Shown here piece after piece: positions 17,701 to 25,932 of a DNA stretch of 32,778 bases. The stretch comes from CAUZFZ01 sp963579025 (GTDB lineage: Bacteria; Planctomycetota; Planctomycetia; Planctomycetales; Planctomycetaceae), in assembly GCA_963579025.1 (NCBI GenBank), contig CAUZFZ010000126.1, positions 1 to 32,778 of the forward strand, given 5' to 3'. Every line of letters begins with the position of its first letter. Position 1 is the first letter of the stretch. A program made the position numbers and the translations under genes. The notes beneath the pieces were generated by a model. It searched no databases. It was not told the origin of the DNA and was given only the letters and a program-made list of their open reading frames with translations.

Positions 17701-17931
17701 ATGAACGACTGGGACGACGACTCCGACGCCTGGGCCGACGATTCGGATGACGCGGCCGAGACCATTCCCTGTCCGAGCTGCGGGGCCGAGATTTACGAAG
17801 AAGCGGAACAGTGTCCAGCGTGCGGCGATTACGTTGTGCATGGAACTTCGGTCTGGAACGGTAAGCCAGTCTGGTGGGCACTGATCGCGTTAGCCGGGAT
17901 CGCTGCCGTAATTCTGGCATTACTCCGCTAA
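17701..17931 (+). CDS. small zinc-ribbon membrane protein
   Basis: The 76-aa protein has an acidic N-terminus (residues 1-20, mostly Asp), a zinc ribbon with CPSC (24-27) and CPAC (38-41), and one C-terminal membrane helix (about 57-75, WWALIALAGIAAVILALL). Such small ribbon-plus-helix proteins are common in planctomycetes and have no assigned role. It lies divergent from the nucleoside transporter and 68 bp before the TPR gene. The ATG has no clear ribosome site. Codon use and composition fit a real gene. Confidence 0.8.
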   Translation: MNDWDDDSDAWADDSDDAAETIPCPSCGAEIYEEAEQCPACGDYVVHGTSVWNGKPVWWALIALAGIAAVILALLR

Positions 17932-17999
17932 CCCACGCACCTTGGGCGGGCTTATACTGAGCCGAATTGGTCAAGGAATTCGTATCCCGAGTAAAGCAC

Positions 18000-19451
18000 A
18001 TGAACTCACGTGCCGGCTTTGCACGCTGGATGGTGATCAGCGGCGTCGCGGCCACTCTGGCCGTTGGACTTGGGGTCTACATGTGGTTTTCGCAGGCCGA
18101 CCGGCAGGCGGACTTCACGAAAAAGATCGCCGCCGCCCGCGGATACCTGCAGCTCTCGAAAAACAGCGACGCGCTACTCGTGCTCAGTTCTGTCGAAGAC
18201 ATCGATGCGCCCGCCGAGTTTCGTTACCTGAAAGCCATCACGCTGGATCGGCTGCAACGCTACGAACCCGCGAATTCCGAAATCGTGCGAGCGATCGCCC
18301 AGGCTCCCAACAATCCGCGATACAAAGGACTCGAACTGCGATTCCGCCTGATGGCTCGTGACAAGTCCGCCCTGGATCAACTGCTCGTCCTGAATCGCGA
18401 CTTTGCGTCAGTCGCGGCCGTGGCGCTGTTCAGCACCTATGCCTTTCAGGCCAAGGCTATGCTGCTGCACTCGACCGACAAGTCCAAGGCCGCGGAACAT
18501 CATCACCGTCGCAAGATGCAGACGCTCGACACCGCACTCACGCTGTCCGCCGACATTCCCGAGCTGCATCCGGAACTCATGCGATTCGCCATGCGGAATC
18601 AGCGGCCGGACCAGGCGTTGCGTCTGGTCAACGGGATGCTCAAGCGTGATCCGCAGAACCTGGACCTCCGCAGTCAGAAAGTGCGGATTCTGGTTGCTGT
18701 CAGAAAACCGGATGACGCCGCGACACTGGCGCTCGAACTGTATGAGGAGACCGGCAAGAAACAGGTCGGTGCCGAGTACGTCGCGTCGGTACTGGCCCAG
18801 GCCAGCCACAGCGAGACCAACGAAAAGATGTTTGCGGAACTGCTGAAGGACTTCGGTCGCAACGCGGTGGTGGTCACCAAACACGCCGTCTACCTGACTC
18901 GACACGGGCATTTGCAGGGAGCACAAAAGCAACTCGACGAAGCCATGCAGCGCATGAAGACTCCCGAAGACCGCGAGACGCTGGCGTTTGTCTCGATCTC
19001 GTTGCCACTGGAGGCCAAAGTCGTGGAGCTCGCGGATGAGCGGCTGCGGCAATACGAGCACTACCTGCAGGACCAGCTTCTGAAGGACTACTTCGCAGCC
19101 CGAATTCTATATCTGCGTGAACGGCACACAGAGTCCGTTCAGATGATGCTCAAGATCGTGAAATCCGCGGGAACGCGGAAAGACGGTTCACAGGTCCTCG
19201 CGCAGGAAGCCCTCGCATGGGTTCGTCAAATCCTCAGCGAGAAAGTGCTGCGTGAGCAAATGGACGACATGCTCAAGTCGGCCGGACTCGCAGGCGGACC
19301 GGCGGTCAAGGTGCGCGTGGCTGACGAGCAGGAACTGCAATCACAGACACCGCCGGAAGGGAAAACGCCCGTAGAGAATCCCGCCGAGCCGGAAAAGCAG
19401 CCACCAGCCGACTCCGCCGCTGGCTCTGTCCCGTCGCCGACGAACCCGTAG
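18000..19451 (+). CDS. TPR-repeat membrane-anchored protein
   Basis: The 483-aa protein starts at ATG 18000 with GAGTAAAG upstream, giving an N-terminal anchor (MVISGVAATLAVGLGVYMWF), then helical TPR-like repeats over about residues 35-430 and a Pro/Glu-rich tail (PVENPAEPEKQPPADS). A TTG eleven codons earlier is also open. The helices suggest a scaffold exposed to the periplasm; no enzyme motif is visible. A TATACT hexamer at 17953-17958 could be its -10 box, 42 bp before the ATG. Function unknown. Confidence 0.85.
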   Translation: MNSRAGFARWMVISGVAATLAVGLGVYMWFSQADRQADFTKKIAAARGYLQLSKNSDALLVLSSVEDIDAPAEFRYLKAITLDRLQRYEPANSEIVRAIAQAPNNPRYKGLELRFRLMARDKSALDQLLVLNRDFASVAAVALFSTYAFQAKAMLLHSTDKSKAAEHHHRRKMQTLDTALTLSADIPELHPELMRFAMRNQRPDQALRLVNGMLKRDPQNLDLRSQKVRILVAVRKPDDAATLALELYEETGKKQVGAEYVASVLAQASHSETNEKMFAELLKDFGRNAVVVTKHAVYLTRHGHLQGAQKQLDEAMQRMKTPEDRETLAFVSISLPLEAKVVELADERLRQYEHYLQDQLLKDYFAARILYLRERHTESVQMMLKIVKSAGTRKDGSQVLAQEALAWVRQILSEKVLREQMDDMLKSAGLAGGPAVKVRVADEQELQSQTPPEGKTPVENPAEPEKQPPADSAAGSVPSPTNP

Positions 19452-19496
19452 TGTTTTGGCAGATGAACACGGCCGAGCTGGCGAGCGCCTCACAAT

Positions 19497-21422
19497 CTAC
19501 CGTCTGTCCTGTTCCTCGCGTTGAACGGACTCATCAACGGCATTCTCAAACTGCTCACGGAACGTCGCGTCGGCGGCGACCTCGGAAGCGCCGTGTTTGA
19601 GGTAAGGTCGAGGCCTGTCGGCAAACTGCCCGCCTTCCCAGCGGATGTTTCTGAAGACCGGGACCTTGCCCTGCCAGACTTCAGTAACCTTGTCCGGCCG
19701 CTCTTTTTGTCCCGGTGTCAGAATCAGACTCGTCACGAAGTCGTAGTTGTCCAACGTTTCTCCGTCAGGGGTCACGAACTGGTCTACGGCTACGTTCACG
19801 GAATGGACACCGGCTGCTGGCAACTCGACCAGCGCCGTGAAGCGACGGGGTTTGCGGCCGGCGTAACCACGCCACCGATCGACATCCATCACGACAGCCA
19901 CGGTGTTGTTCGCGGCGGTTGTCTCGATTTCCATAGCCAGAGACCCTCCACGCGGCCCCGTGAACGCAGGATCGTTCACTTTGTGGGTTTCGTAATTCCA
20001 GTGAGCGGTGTGGCCGACACCGACAAGCGACCAATCTCGCCAGCCGTGGCTGAAGTCTTCGATCAACCGCTGCCGTTGACCATGAGGCTTGACCCCGGCT
20101 GCGGCCAGTTGATGAGGAAATGCCTTCCGACACTGACTTGTCACCGTCAGCAGAGAAGTGTCGGCGTACCCACGAGGCATCGTTAGTCGTGTGCCGGTCT
20201 CGTAGGCGACGTTAGCAAAAACGAATAGCGGTTCACTCAACTCCATCACGGGACAAGCGGCCATGAAGGCGTCGTCGTGGCGGACCACTTCTGCTGATCG
20301 CCAGAAACGTGCGCGCGGGTCACGGTCGTAGCCGTAGTAGACGGCAACAGACTTCAACTTGTGAGGTCCGGAGAGATCGGGCCGCACGGTGAAGTGTGGA
20401 ATTCCGTCGCCCGATGTCAGATCAAGCTCCGCCATCGCGGTTTTGGGAAACTCGAACGAGCGTTTCAGCTGCGTTTCGAACCAGCGAACTCTGGCGGCGT
20501 AGTTGTTCGCCGTGAAGCGGTGATTCATGTGCGGCGTGAAGGACATCGCTCCATTCTTCCGGGGCAACGATCGAAAGCCCTGCAGCACCTTTTCCATTGG
20601 AGAATTGAAATCGTTAGTCGCTCCCAGAAACAGCACGGGACACTGAATCAACGGCCAATAATGTTTGCAGTCCAGCGTGTGGTCGTAGAGATCGAGATGC
20701 TCCCGCATGTGCCGCGCGGAATCGGGAATACCGGCGATGTCCGAATACAGATAGCCGCTGCCACCGACGGACGGAGAAGCCGCTTTGACTCGCGGATCGA
20801 TCGCCGTCAGTACGGTCAGGCGTCCGCCCATGCTGTGACCGGTCAGCCCCACGTTGGAAGCATCCGCCTCGGGCTGCTGTTCAAGAAAAGTAATCGCCCG
20901 CCGAGCCGCGGCTGCGTACAGAAGCCAACTGCTGTTCCACGGATGAGGGGCGTCATGAATCGTTCCCTTGTCGGGCGTTACGACGTTGTGATGTTTCGGG
21001 TCGAGAAAGCCGGCCGGGATTCCAGCCCAGTCTGTATTGGGATCATCGTCCTCGCCGATGACATGCTCGCCCCAGTTAACCGCCACAGCGGCGTAACCAT
21101 GTGACGCCCAGAACCAAGCCGTCTGGGGCAATGCTCGCTGACCGCCGCCATGAAGCTGCACGATTCCCGGTAGCCGGTCGCCGCCCTCAGGGTATGCATA
21201 GAACGCGGCAACCCGGGTTTTCTTCCCGGCGAATGTTCCGACCACATAGCGGACCTGCCGCAGGACGATGCCACCATCGATCGACTGCCGGATGATCTCC
21301 GTTTCCAGCGGTTCCGCGCGAGGATCGAAGTCGGTCCAGGTCTGGGTGACAGACTGCGGGATGTCCTGCGCGTCCATCGGGTGAGCGCTCAGCATCAGAC
21401 TCAACAGAAGCACAACACGCAT
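19497..21422 (-). CDS. secreted alpha/beta hydrolase (acetyl xylan esterase-like)
   Basis: From ATG 21422 (AGGAG nine bases upstream) the 641-aa protein has a signal peptide (MRVVLLLSLMLSAHPMDAQD), then an alpha/beta-hydrolase domain (about 50-330) with HGGGQRALP for the oxyanion hole, nucleophile S197 in GHSMGG, likely acid D271 (LGATNDFNSP) and His in HMNHRF (298 or 301). A C-terminal beta-rich domain (about 340-641) follows. It resembles the acetyl-xylan-esterase/dienelactone-hydrolase clan; the true ester is unknown. It lies 65 bp after the HMA selenoprotein gene and seems to be the last gene of that run. A longer frame reaching 21527 lacks a ribosome site. Confidence 0.88.
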   Translation of the reverse strand: MRVVLLLSLMLSAHPMDAQDIPQSVTQTWTDFDPRAEPLETEIIRQSIDGGIVLRQVRYVVGTFAGKKTRVAAFYAYPEGGDRLPGIVQLHGGGQRALPQTAWFWASHGYAAVAVNWGEHVIGEDDDPNTDWAGIPAGFLDPKHHNVVTPDKGTIHDAPHPWNSSWLLYAAAARRAITFLEQQPEADASNVGLTGHSMGGRLTVLTAIDPRVKAASPSVGGSGYLYSDIAGIPDSARHMREHLDLYDHTLDCKHYWPLIQCPVLFLGATNDFNSPMEKVLQGFRSLPRKNGAMSFTPHMNHRFTANNYAARVRWFETQLKRSFEFPKTAMAELDLTSGDGIPHFTVRPDLSGPHKLKSVAVYYGYDRDPRARFWRSAEVVRHDDAFMAACPVMELSEPLFVFANVAYETGTRLTMPRGYADTSLLTVTSQCRKAFPHQLAAAGVKPHGQRQRLIEDFSHGWRDWSLVGVGHTAHWNYETHKVNDPAFTGPRGGSLAMEIETTAANNTVAVVMDVDRWRGYAGRKPRRFTALVELPAAGVHSVNVAVDQFVTPDGETLDNYDFVTSLILTPGQKERPDKVTEVWQGKVPVFRNIRWEGGQFADRPRPYLKHGASEVAADATFREQFENAVDESVQREEQDRR

Positions 21423-21487
21423 CGAAGATAACTCCTGGCTGATCACAGCGGATTGAAACAAGTTTCGAAATCGTCGTCCGATCCGGC

Positions 21488-21835
21488 TCAAGGGACGGTC
21501 GCTTCGAAACCTGCTTTGCGAATGCATTGCAGTAACAGGTCGTGATTCAGCCGCGCAGGATCGTACGTGACATGCACAAAATCATCGGGCCATTTTGAGC
21601 TGGCTTCTTCCACACCCGGAAGCCCTGACAGGGCTTCTACGACCGCGTTGGGTCAGTCGTCTCAGAGTATGTTGAGACGCTCCATCATGCCCTTGACCAG
21701 GAACGTCACCTGGCCATCGGCATCGGTCAAATGGACTGCATCGTCGGGGCTGGGATTAGTGGGTTCCGATCCGCAACCGCAAAGCAGAATCACGGCCAGA
21801 GACAGCTGGACGCCACAGTAAAGCCGGTTTGTCAT
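21488..21835 (-). CDS. HMA-domain lipoprotein with U-D-D-U (two selenocysteines)
   Basis: Reading two TGA codons as Sec gives a 115-aa protein: a lipoprotein signal (AVILLCGC), then an HMA-type metal-binding domain with beta-strand VTFLVKGM, U58-D-D-U61, helix PNAVVEALSGLPGVEEA and C-terminal CIRKAGFEATVP. The two TGA codons (21662-21664 and 21653-21655) have exactly C-x-x-C spacing, no other stop occurs, and the frame stays clearly HMA-like on both sides. A strong SECIS-like hairpin follows. The segment MERLNIL between GM and U58 is longer than in classical HMA domains. It follows the SUMF1 gene by 45 bp. Conventional calling would give a 57-aa stub. A pseudogene is possible but unlikely. 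Confidence 0.82.
21619..21637 (-). promoter_or_regulatory. SECIS candidate, HMA lipoprotein
   Basis: On the transcript, 15 nt after the second UGA, GAAGCCC pairs perfectly with GGGCTTC around loop TGTCA. The loop begins 22 nt after the UGA and has G at its second position. This fits the bacterial SECIS model: a short stem within the coding region, with a G in the first two loop bases. Confidence 0.75.
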
Positions 21836-21880
21836 GAGAATTCGCCTGGGGGAAGCAATGGTTGGCAAACGCGTGGAAGT

Positions 21881-22792
21881 TCACTTTCCGTTGTCTGCTG
21901 TCGATTCACAGACGACGCGGAATCCTATCAGGCGGTAGTTGATGTCGGGCATCGCCTTGAAACGACAGGCCGAGCGGCAGGCTCGGGCATCATCCAGCCA
22001 GCAACCACCGCGTACGGAAAGATAGTACTTCTTCGCACCGTTCTTTTCCGTGAAGTTGGTTGGAGTGACGCCGACCGGCGGACCGAGCGGGTCTTCGACC
22101 GGACTGTCGTAGTAATACTCTTTGTCGTACCAGTCCGAGCACCACTCGGCGACGTTCCCATGCATGTCGTAAAGCCCGAACGCATTCGGTTTGTATGAAC
22201 CCACGTCCGCGGTCTTCCGCAGATAGACATCGGGCTTGCCATCGCCATAGGGATAGTTGCCATTGAAGTTCGCCTGGTCTGAGGACAGTGAGTCACCCAG
22301 GTTGAAGGCCGTGCTCGTTCCGCCCCGGCAGGCGTATTCCCATTCGGCTTCTGTCGGGAGACGATATTTCCGTCCGGCGCTTCGTTCCGCCGGAAGGCGT
22401 GACAGCCCCTGACAGAATTCGCGAGCGCGTTTGCGAGTGGCATTTTCCATCGGGTGCCTTGGGGCTCTTCTGAAGATGGCTCTATTAGCTTCCTCGTCTC
22501 CCATGATCTGGCGGAACTCGGCTTGAGTTACTTCGTAGACGCCCATCAGGAACGGTTTTGTCATCGTAACTTCATGCGACAGCTCGTCGCGTTTTCGCTC
22601 GACTTCAGATTTCGGCGAACCCATCTGAAATAACCCAGCCGGTATGTGCGAAAGCTTCATACCGATCGAATTGGTCACGATTTCAATCTTGTGGGGGACC
22701 GCGTCCTGCGCATGCGTCGTTGCTGTGAGAACGATCAAGCAGGCGATGCTAAGAGCCGCTCGGCAGCCGGTGAGTGTCAGTTCTGATTTCAT
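21881..22792 (-). CDS. SUMF1/FGE-domain secreted protein
   Basis: The 303-aa protein has a signal peptide (about 1-29) and one formylglycine-generating-enzyme-like domain: NSIGMKLSHIPAGLFQMGSP, VYEVTQAEF, YRLPTEAEWEYACRGG, FGLYDMHGNVAEWCSDWY, RGGCWLDDARACRS and a C-terminal GFRVVCE. True FGEs oxidise a sulfatase Cys to formylglycine using copper; most planctomycete members are uncharacterised and may bind sugars or act on other targets. It lies 38 bp after the PLP decarboxylase gene and 45 bp before the HMA selenoprotein gene, so it belongs to the same transcription unit. No sulfatase is nearby. Confidence 0.93.
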   Translation of the reverse strand: MKSELTLTGCRAALSIACLIVLTATTHAQDAVPHKIEIVTNSIGMKLSHIPAGLFQMGSPKSEVERKRDELSHEVTMTKPFLMGVYEVTQAEFRQIMGDEEANRAIFRRAPRHPMENATRKRAREFCQGLSRLPAERSAGRKYRLPTEAEWEYACRGGTSTAFNLGDSLSSDQANFNGNYPYGDGKPDVYLRKTADVGSYKPNAFGLYDMHGNVAEWCSDWYDKEYYYDSPVEDPLGPPVGVTPTNFTEKNGAKKYYLSVRGGCWLDDARACRSACRFKAMPDINYRLIGFRVVCESTADNGK

Positions 22793-22830
22793 AGTGCATA
22801 GCTCTCAGCCAGATTGATTCGATAAGTCGC

Positions 22831-24132
22831 TCAACCAACTGTCAGGGCATCGGTCGTTGTTGATTTTGTCGTGATGTGGAGCTGGTCGTCCAGAATACTG
22901 CGTGCCGGTTTGGGGGCTCTCATCAGGTTGGTCGATGCTCCGTCGAACGCGACCTCAGCCGGCAGTGGAGTCGCGTGAAAGACCGCGGGCGAGGCCCACA
23001 CTCCGTACGCTCCGGCAGTCGGCCAGGCGAGCACGTCTCCAACCGACAGCTTCGGCAGTGCTCCCGCTTCACTCATCACATCGGCCGGCAGACTCAGACA
23101 ACCGAGAATGTCTGTCGGCCGTGTCATTGTTTCTGCAGTCGTGAGCACGAGTGGTGGAGCTGCCGTCTGTCGCAGATTCATGCCGCACATATCGGCTCGC
23201 TGATGCGTGCCGCCGTCGACCACAACGGCCGGTCGACAGCCATGCGTCTGATGAGCGAGTACGGACGTCAGATACCAGCCGGCCTGCGCAACGAGATAGC
23301 GTCCCAGTTCGAGTGCGACACGGGCACCACCGGCGCGATCGATGATGGATTCCAGTTCGGAGCTGACGGCGGCCAAATCCAGTTCAGACTCGCCGGCCCC
23401 GTAGGGGATCCCGAAGCCGCCTCCCAGATTGAGGAACTCGGGCGTAAACCGCAACGCCTCAGACGCCTGCAATGACAGGTCGAGTCCCCGCCTTAAGTGA
23501 TCAATGACTCCCGAAGATTCAAGAACCTGCGAGCCGGCGAACACATGAAAGCCGATCAGGTTGATGTGGCCGGAGTCCATGATCTCGCGGCACTGCGGCA
23601 GCTCGTCCTGCGGTACTCCAAATCGGGAACCGGCACCGGCAGCCACGATCGCGCACGATTCGTAACCCGGCCGCAGTCGCAGTACGACCGGATTGGGCAA
23701 AGCATGGCCGGCCAGTAACGACAATTCACTCGGGGAATCGATCGAGATAATCGCTTCCGGCAGCGATCGCAGCATGGACCATGTTTCGTGAGATTTGCAC
23801 GGACCGGCAACGAACAGCCGCGATGCCGGGAACCCAGCTTCCACTGCGGTGGCCAGCTCGCCAGCCGACGCGACATCGGCCCCCAGACCGCAGTCGGCAA
23901 AGACGTCGCAGATGCCCAGCGATGCGTTTGCCTTCAGCGAATAGAAAACGTCAATCGCGTCCGGTAGTTCCGTTTGCAGCCGGTTCGCCTGAGTCCTCAG
24001 TCGTTGGACATCAAACGCGTATGCGGGCGTCCCGTGCTGGCGGGCGATCTGCAGCAGCGTTTCACGCGTCGCGTCATCGTGCGTTGCGTCAAAACGAGTC
24101 GCTTCATCTTGAGCAGTTGAGACTTCAGACAT
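22831..24132 (-). CDS. fold-III PLP-dependent decarboxylase (LysA-like)
   Basis: The 433-aa protein belongs to the ornithine/diaminopimelate decarboxylase clan: a TIM barrel with PLP-lysine K67 (YSLKANA), ADVASAGELATAV, HVFAGSQVL, the phosphate-binding NLGGGFGIPYG and ELGRYLVAQAG, and a C-terminal beta domain with VVDGGTHQRA. The usual Cys-containing substrate motif (CxxxDV) appears as GCLSLPADV, so the substrate may not be diaminopimelate. It resembles enzymes that decarboxylate carrier-bound or unusual amino acids. ATG 24132 overlaps the preceding selenoprotein gene by eight bases; a TTG start upstream is unlikely. Confidence 0.9.
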   Translation of the reverse strand: MSEVSTAQDEATRFDATHDDATRETLLQIARQHGTPAYAFDVQRLRTQANRLQTELPDAIDVFYSLKANASLGICDVFADCGLGADVASAGELATAVEAGFPASRLFVAGPCKSHETWSMLRSLPEAIISIDSPSELSLLAGHALPNPVVLRLRPGYESCAIVAAGAGSRFGVPQDELPQCREIMDSGHINLIGFHVFAGSQVLESSGVIDHLRRGLDLSLQASEALRFTPEFLNLGGGFGIPYGAGESELDLAAVSSELESIIDRAGGARVALELGRYLVAQAGWYLTSVLAHQTHGCRPAVVVDGGTHQRADMCGMNLRQTAAPPLVLTTAETMTRPTDILGCLSLPADVMSEAGALPKLSVGDVLAWPTAGAYGVWASPAVFHATPLPAEVAFDGASTNLMRAPKPARSILDDQLHITTKSTTTDALTVG

Positions 24133-24448
24133 TTTCACCACACACCAGACCGAAAGCTTTCCACGACCAGAATCCAAGAACGACTGCCGTCGACAGCCAG
24201 GTCACGACGACCGTCGCACGTGTGCCACGTTTCAGAACGTAGACAACGTAGTGCGCTCGTCCCAGTAGCGCTGCCGAGAACGCAATCAGGACAGGTGATA
24301 ACCAACCGGCCACGTTTGCTGCTGTCCCACCTGCTAACCCGAGCAGGGATAATCCAATGGCAGCCGTTCAGTTCGGAACGGCAGCGGCGATGCCGAGCAT
24401 CGCCGCTGCCGAACTGACCACCTTGTTTTTTCCCTTGAGCGACTGCAC
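24125..24448 (-). CDS. small membrane protein with one predicted selenocysteine
   Basis: With TGA at 24368-24370 read as Sec, a 107-aa frame runs from GTG 24448 (AGGAG eight bases upstream, five bases after the stop of the previous gene) to 24125. It shows U27 in VPNUTAAIGL, then about three membrane helices (IGLSLLGLAGG, LSPVLIAFSAALLG, WLSTAVVLGFWSW) and GRAHYVVYVLKRG between the last two. Size and context suggest a Mer-type metal carrier, but I do not recognise the family. Without Sec, only GTG 24313 remains; that would cut the first helix and leave a 140-bp gap in a tight operon. A large hairpin abuts the UGA on its 5' side. Confidence 0.6.
24330..24347 (-). promoter_or_regulatory. SECIS candidate, small membrane protein
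   Basis: On the transcript, 20 nt after the UGA, CCTGCT pairs with AGCAGG around loop CGGGTT, so the loop starts 26 nt after the UGA and has G in second place. The stem can extend past a bulged T. Confidence 0.6.
24368..24417. repeat. large imperfect palindrome ending at a Sec codon
   Basis: Arms CAGCGGCGATGC (24382-24393) and its complement (24397-24408) are perfect around a 3-nt loop; further out TCAGTTCGG (24368-24376) pairs with CCGAACTGA (24409-24417), leaving a 5-nt bulge, 21 bp in all. On the minus strand the base of this stem contains the UGA codon of the small membrane protein. It lies within the predicted coding region (segment SSAAAMLGIAAAVPN). It may be an inserted palindromic element or an upstream regulatory structure. 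Confidence 0.8.
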
Positions 24449-24453
24449 AACAA

Positions 24454-25065
24454 CTACTCCTCGACCCTGGAAAACTCGGCGACGATAATTCGACGCGGAC
24501 TCGCCGGACGCTTGCTTAACATTTCCGGCCAACGACCACGCCAGCCTTCGATCTGTCCGGTAATGCTGACCTGATTTCCGTTACCGATTTCGGCTTTAAC
24601 TTTCTGAAACGCAATCTGTTGTTGAGATCCGGTTTTCGCTCTTGCTGCACCACCGAGTATGAACGTCTTCTTCGATCCTTCGATCTTCAGCACGAGGTTC
24701 TTTCCATCAGCGACGACTTCGCCGACGGCCGTGACATCAAGTCGGACAAGACCACTGCTGGTACCACCGGACAGCCGGGTGGCCCAGACGCTTTCGTGAA
24801 GTTTGTCGAGGTCGACCAGTTTTCCTTTTCTGGCTCGGAAGGTGATCGTGCCGTGATCGTACTTCCCTTTTTTACCTGGTTTCGTGTAAACGACCGAACT
24901 GTCATCCACGTCATACAGACGTGCTGTGGCGTCTCTCGCCACACCGCCTCATCAGTGCATTTCTGCGCCGGTGACAGTCATCACTCCGCTGACAACCTGA
25001 CCGCTCGCGGTTGACGATGCGATCAGCGACAGGCCGATCATTAAGCCCCAGATTCTCGTATCCAT
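24454..25065 (-). CDS. secreted HMA-like protein with tandem selenocysteines (U-U)
   Basis: Reading the tandem TGA-TGA at 24949-24954 as Sec joins two in-frame halves into one 203-aa protein. ATG 25065 has GGAG seven bases upstream; a signal peptide (MDTRIWGLMIGLSLIASS) is followed by VMTVTGAEMH, U38-U39, GGVARDATARLYDVD. This resembles planctomycete HMA-like proteins that carry MHC(C)xGC before a helix, so U-U replaces Cys. A C-terminal beta-rich region (about 150-203) with VSITGQIEGWRGRWPEM may be an OB-like domain. A 7-bp SECIS-like hairpin follows at once. It is the first gene of a run down to the esterase, and the next start is five bases after its stop. Confidence 0.8.
24925..24943 (-). 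promoter_or_regulatory. SECIS candidate, U-U protein
   Basis: On the transcript, five nt after the second UGA, TGTGGCG pairs perfectly with CGCCACA around loop AGAGA. The loop starts 12 nt after the second UGA and 15 nt after the first, with G in second place. The distance is at the short end of the usual range. Confidence 0.7.
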
Positions 25066-25112
25066 GCGATTGCTCCAGTATGTAAAGACTTTTTGGCGTC
25101 GTGTTTTTAGGT

Positions 25113-25175
25113 GTAGCCGAAGTCGCCAGACTTTGGCCGGACGCGGGGAAACCAAACTCTCGCGAGTTCGGCTAC
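25113..25175. repeat. 24-bp-arm palindromic repeat, copy 2
   Basis: Arms 25113-25136 and 25152-25175 are inverted with 21 of 24 matches around a 15-nt loop. Compared with copy 1 the element is in the opposite orientation: its left arm equals the reversed right arm of copy 1 exactly. It begins five bases after the DUF169 stop and separates that transcription unit from the U-U gene. Confidence 0.85.
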
Positions 25176-25180
25176 ATCCA

Positions 25181-25888
25181 TCATTTCACGGCTGACGAAG
25201 CACCAGACAGTTTAGCTCGGTGATATTCTTCCAGCTTCTCGTTTGCATTAACGATCGCAGCCAGCTTACCAGCAATCTTTTCCGACTGGTGACCTGCGAA
25301 TGCGAAATAGAGTTCGTCATCCTGCAGTTCCGTGTAAACACGGTTGCCGACACAGCCGAGATTCGTGGCACTCAGGCCAGTCTTCATAACTTCAGGAATT
25401 GCCGCACATGTCGGACGTCCGATCATCGTTGTCTGGCAGGTGATACCGGCTGAGTGGGCGGCTTCTGCCATCAACATCATCTGCCGGGCGTTGCCGGACA
25501 CGAGAATTACGTCTGGCTCGAAGGTTGCGTCGGCCAGTGGAGCGTAGACGACAACTCCAAAAGCTTCTTCGCGACGAGGGACCTCGGGGACTTCGGCAAT
25601 GTCGAGATACTCCAATTCGACCATCGTCCCGATGACGCCTTCAAGTTCTTTGCCTTGCGCTTCGGGCAGGTCGATGCCGTGCGTGTACGAACCGATCGGG
25701 CAGCCAAAGTGGTCCGACGCCTCGGTATAAAACGACTGTCCTTCGGACGCCAGCTTCCAGTACGTGCAGCCCGATGGTGCAGCGACGTCGATTCGCGGCG
25801 TGCCTTCCGGTGCTGATTCCATGAAGGCGATGGCTGTCGGCTGTCGACTCAGTCCAAGCAGATCTGCGAAACCTGTAGCGGCGATCAT
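25181..25888 (-). CDS. DUF169 family protein
   Basis: The 235-aa soluble protein matches the DUF169 family in length and pattern: LGLSRQPTAIAFMESAPEG near the N-terminus, SGCTYWKLASEGQSFYT, HFGCPIGSYTHG, and a C-terminal CAAIPEVMKTG with LGCVGNRVYTELQDDELYFA. Conserved Cys residues (in SGC, GC, CAA and GC) suggest metal or cofactor binding; the function is unknown. ATG 25888 has AGGA nine bases upstream. It follows the radical SAM selenoprotein gene by 44 bp, so the two are probably one transcription unit and may act together. Confidence 0.9.
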   Translation of the reverse strand: MIAATGFADLLGLSRQPTAIAFMESAPEGTPRIDVAAPSGCTYWKLASEGQSFYTEASDHFGCPIGSYTHGIDLPEAQGKELEGVIGTMVELEYLDIAEVPEVPRREEAFGVVVYAPLADATFEPDVILVSGNARQMMLMAEAAHSAGITCQTTMIGRPTCAAIPEVMKTGLSATNLGCVGNRVYTELQDDELYFAFAGHQSEKIAGKLAAIVNANEKLEEYHRAKLSGASSAVK

Positions 25889-25932
25889 TGCGGTGGGTCC
25901 TGGTTAGGGAAGGCTGGATTTATCGAGGGTCA

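Noticed and set aside
22831..22833. Readthrough of the TGA ending the PLP decarboxylase (17 further codons are open)
   Set aside because: No hairpin follows, the family does not extend there, and the tail has no conserved character.
24379..24431. Intrinsic terminator on the plus strand (15-bp stem, then TTTTTT)
   Set aside because: The T-run starts about 15 nt after the stem and no plus-strand gene ends here.
25181..25183. Readthrough of the TGA ending DUF169
   Set aside because: The frame meets TAG three codons later and the protein already has family length.
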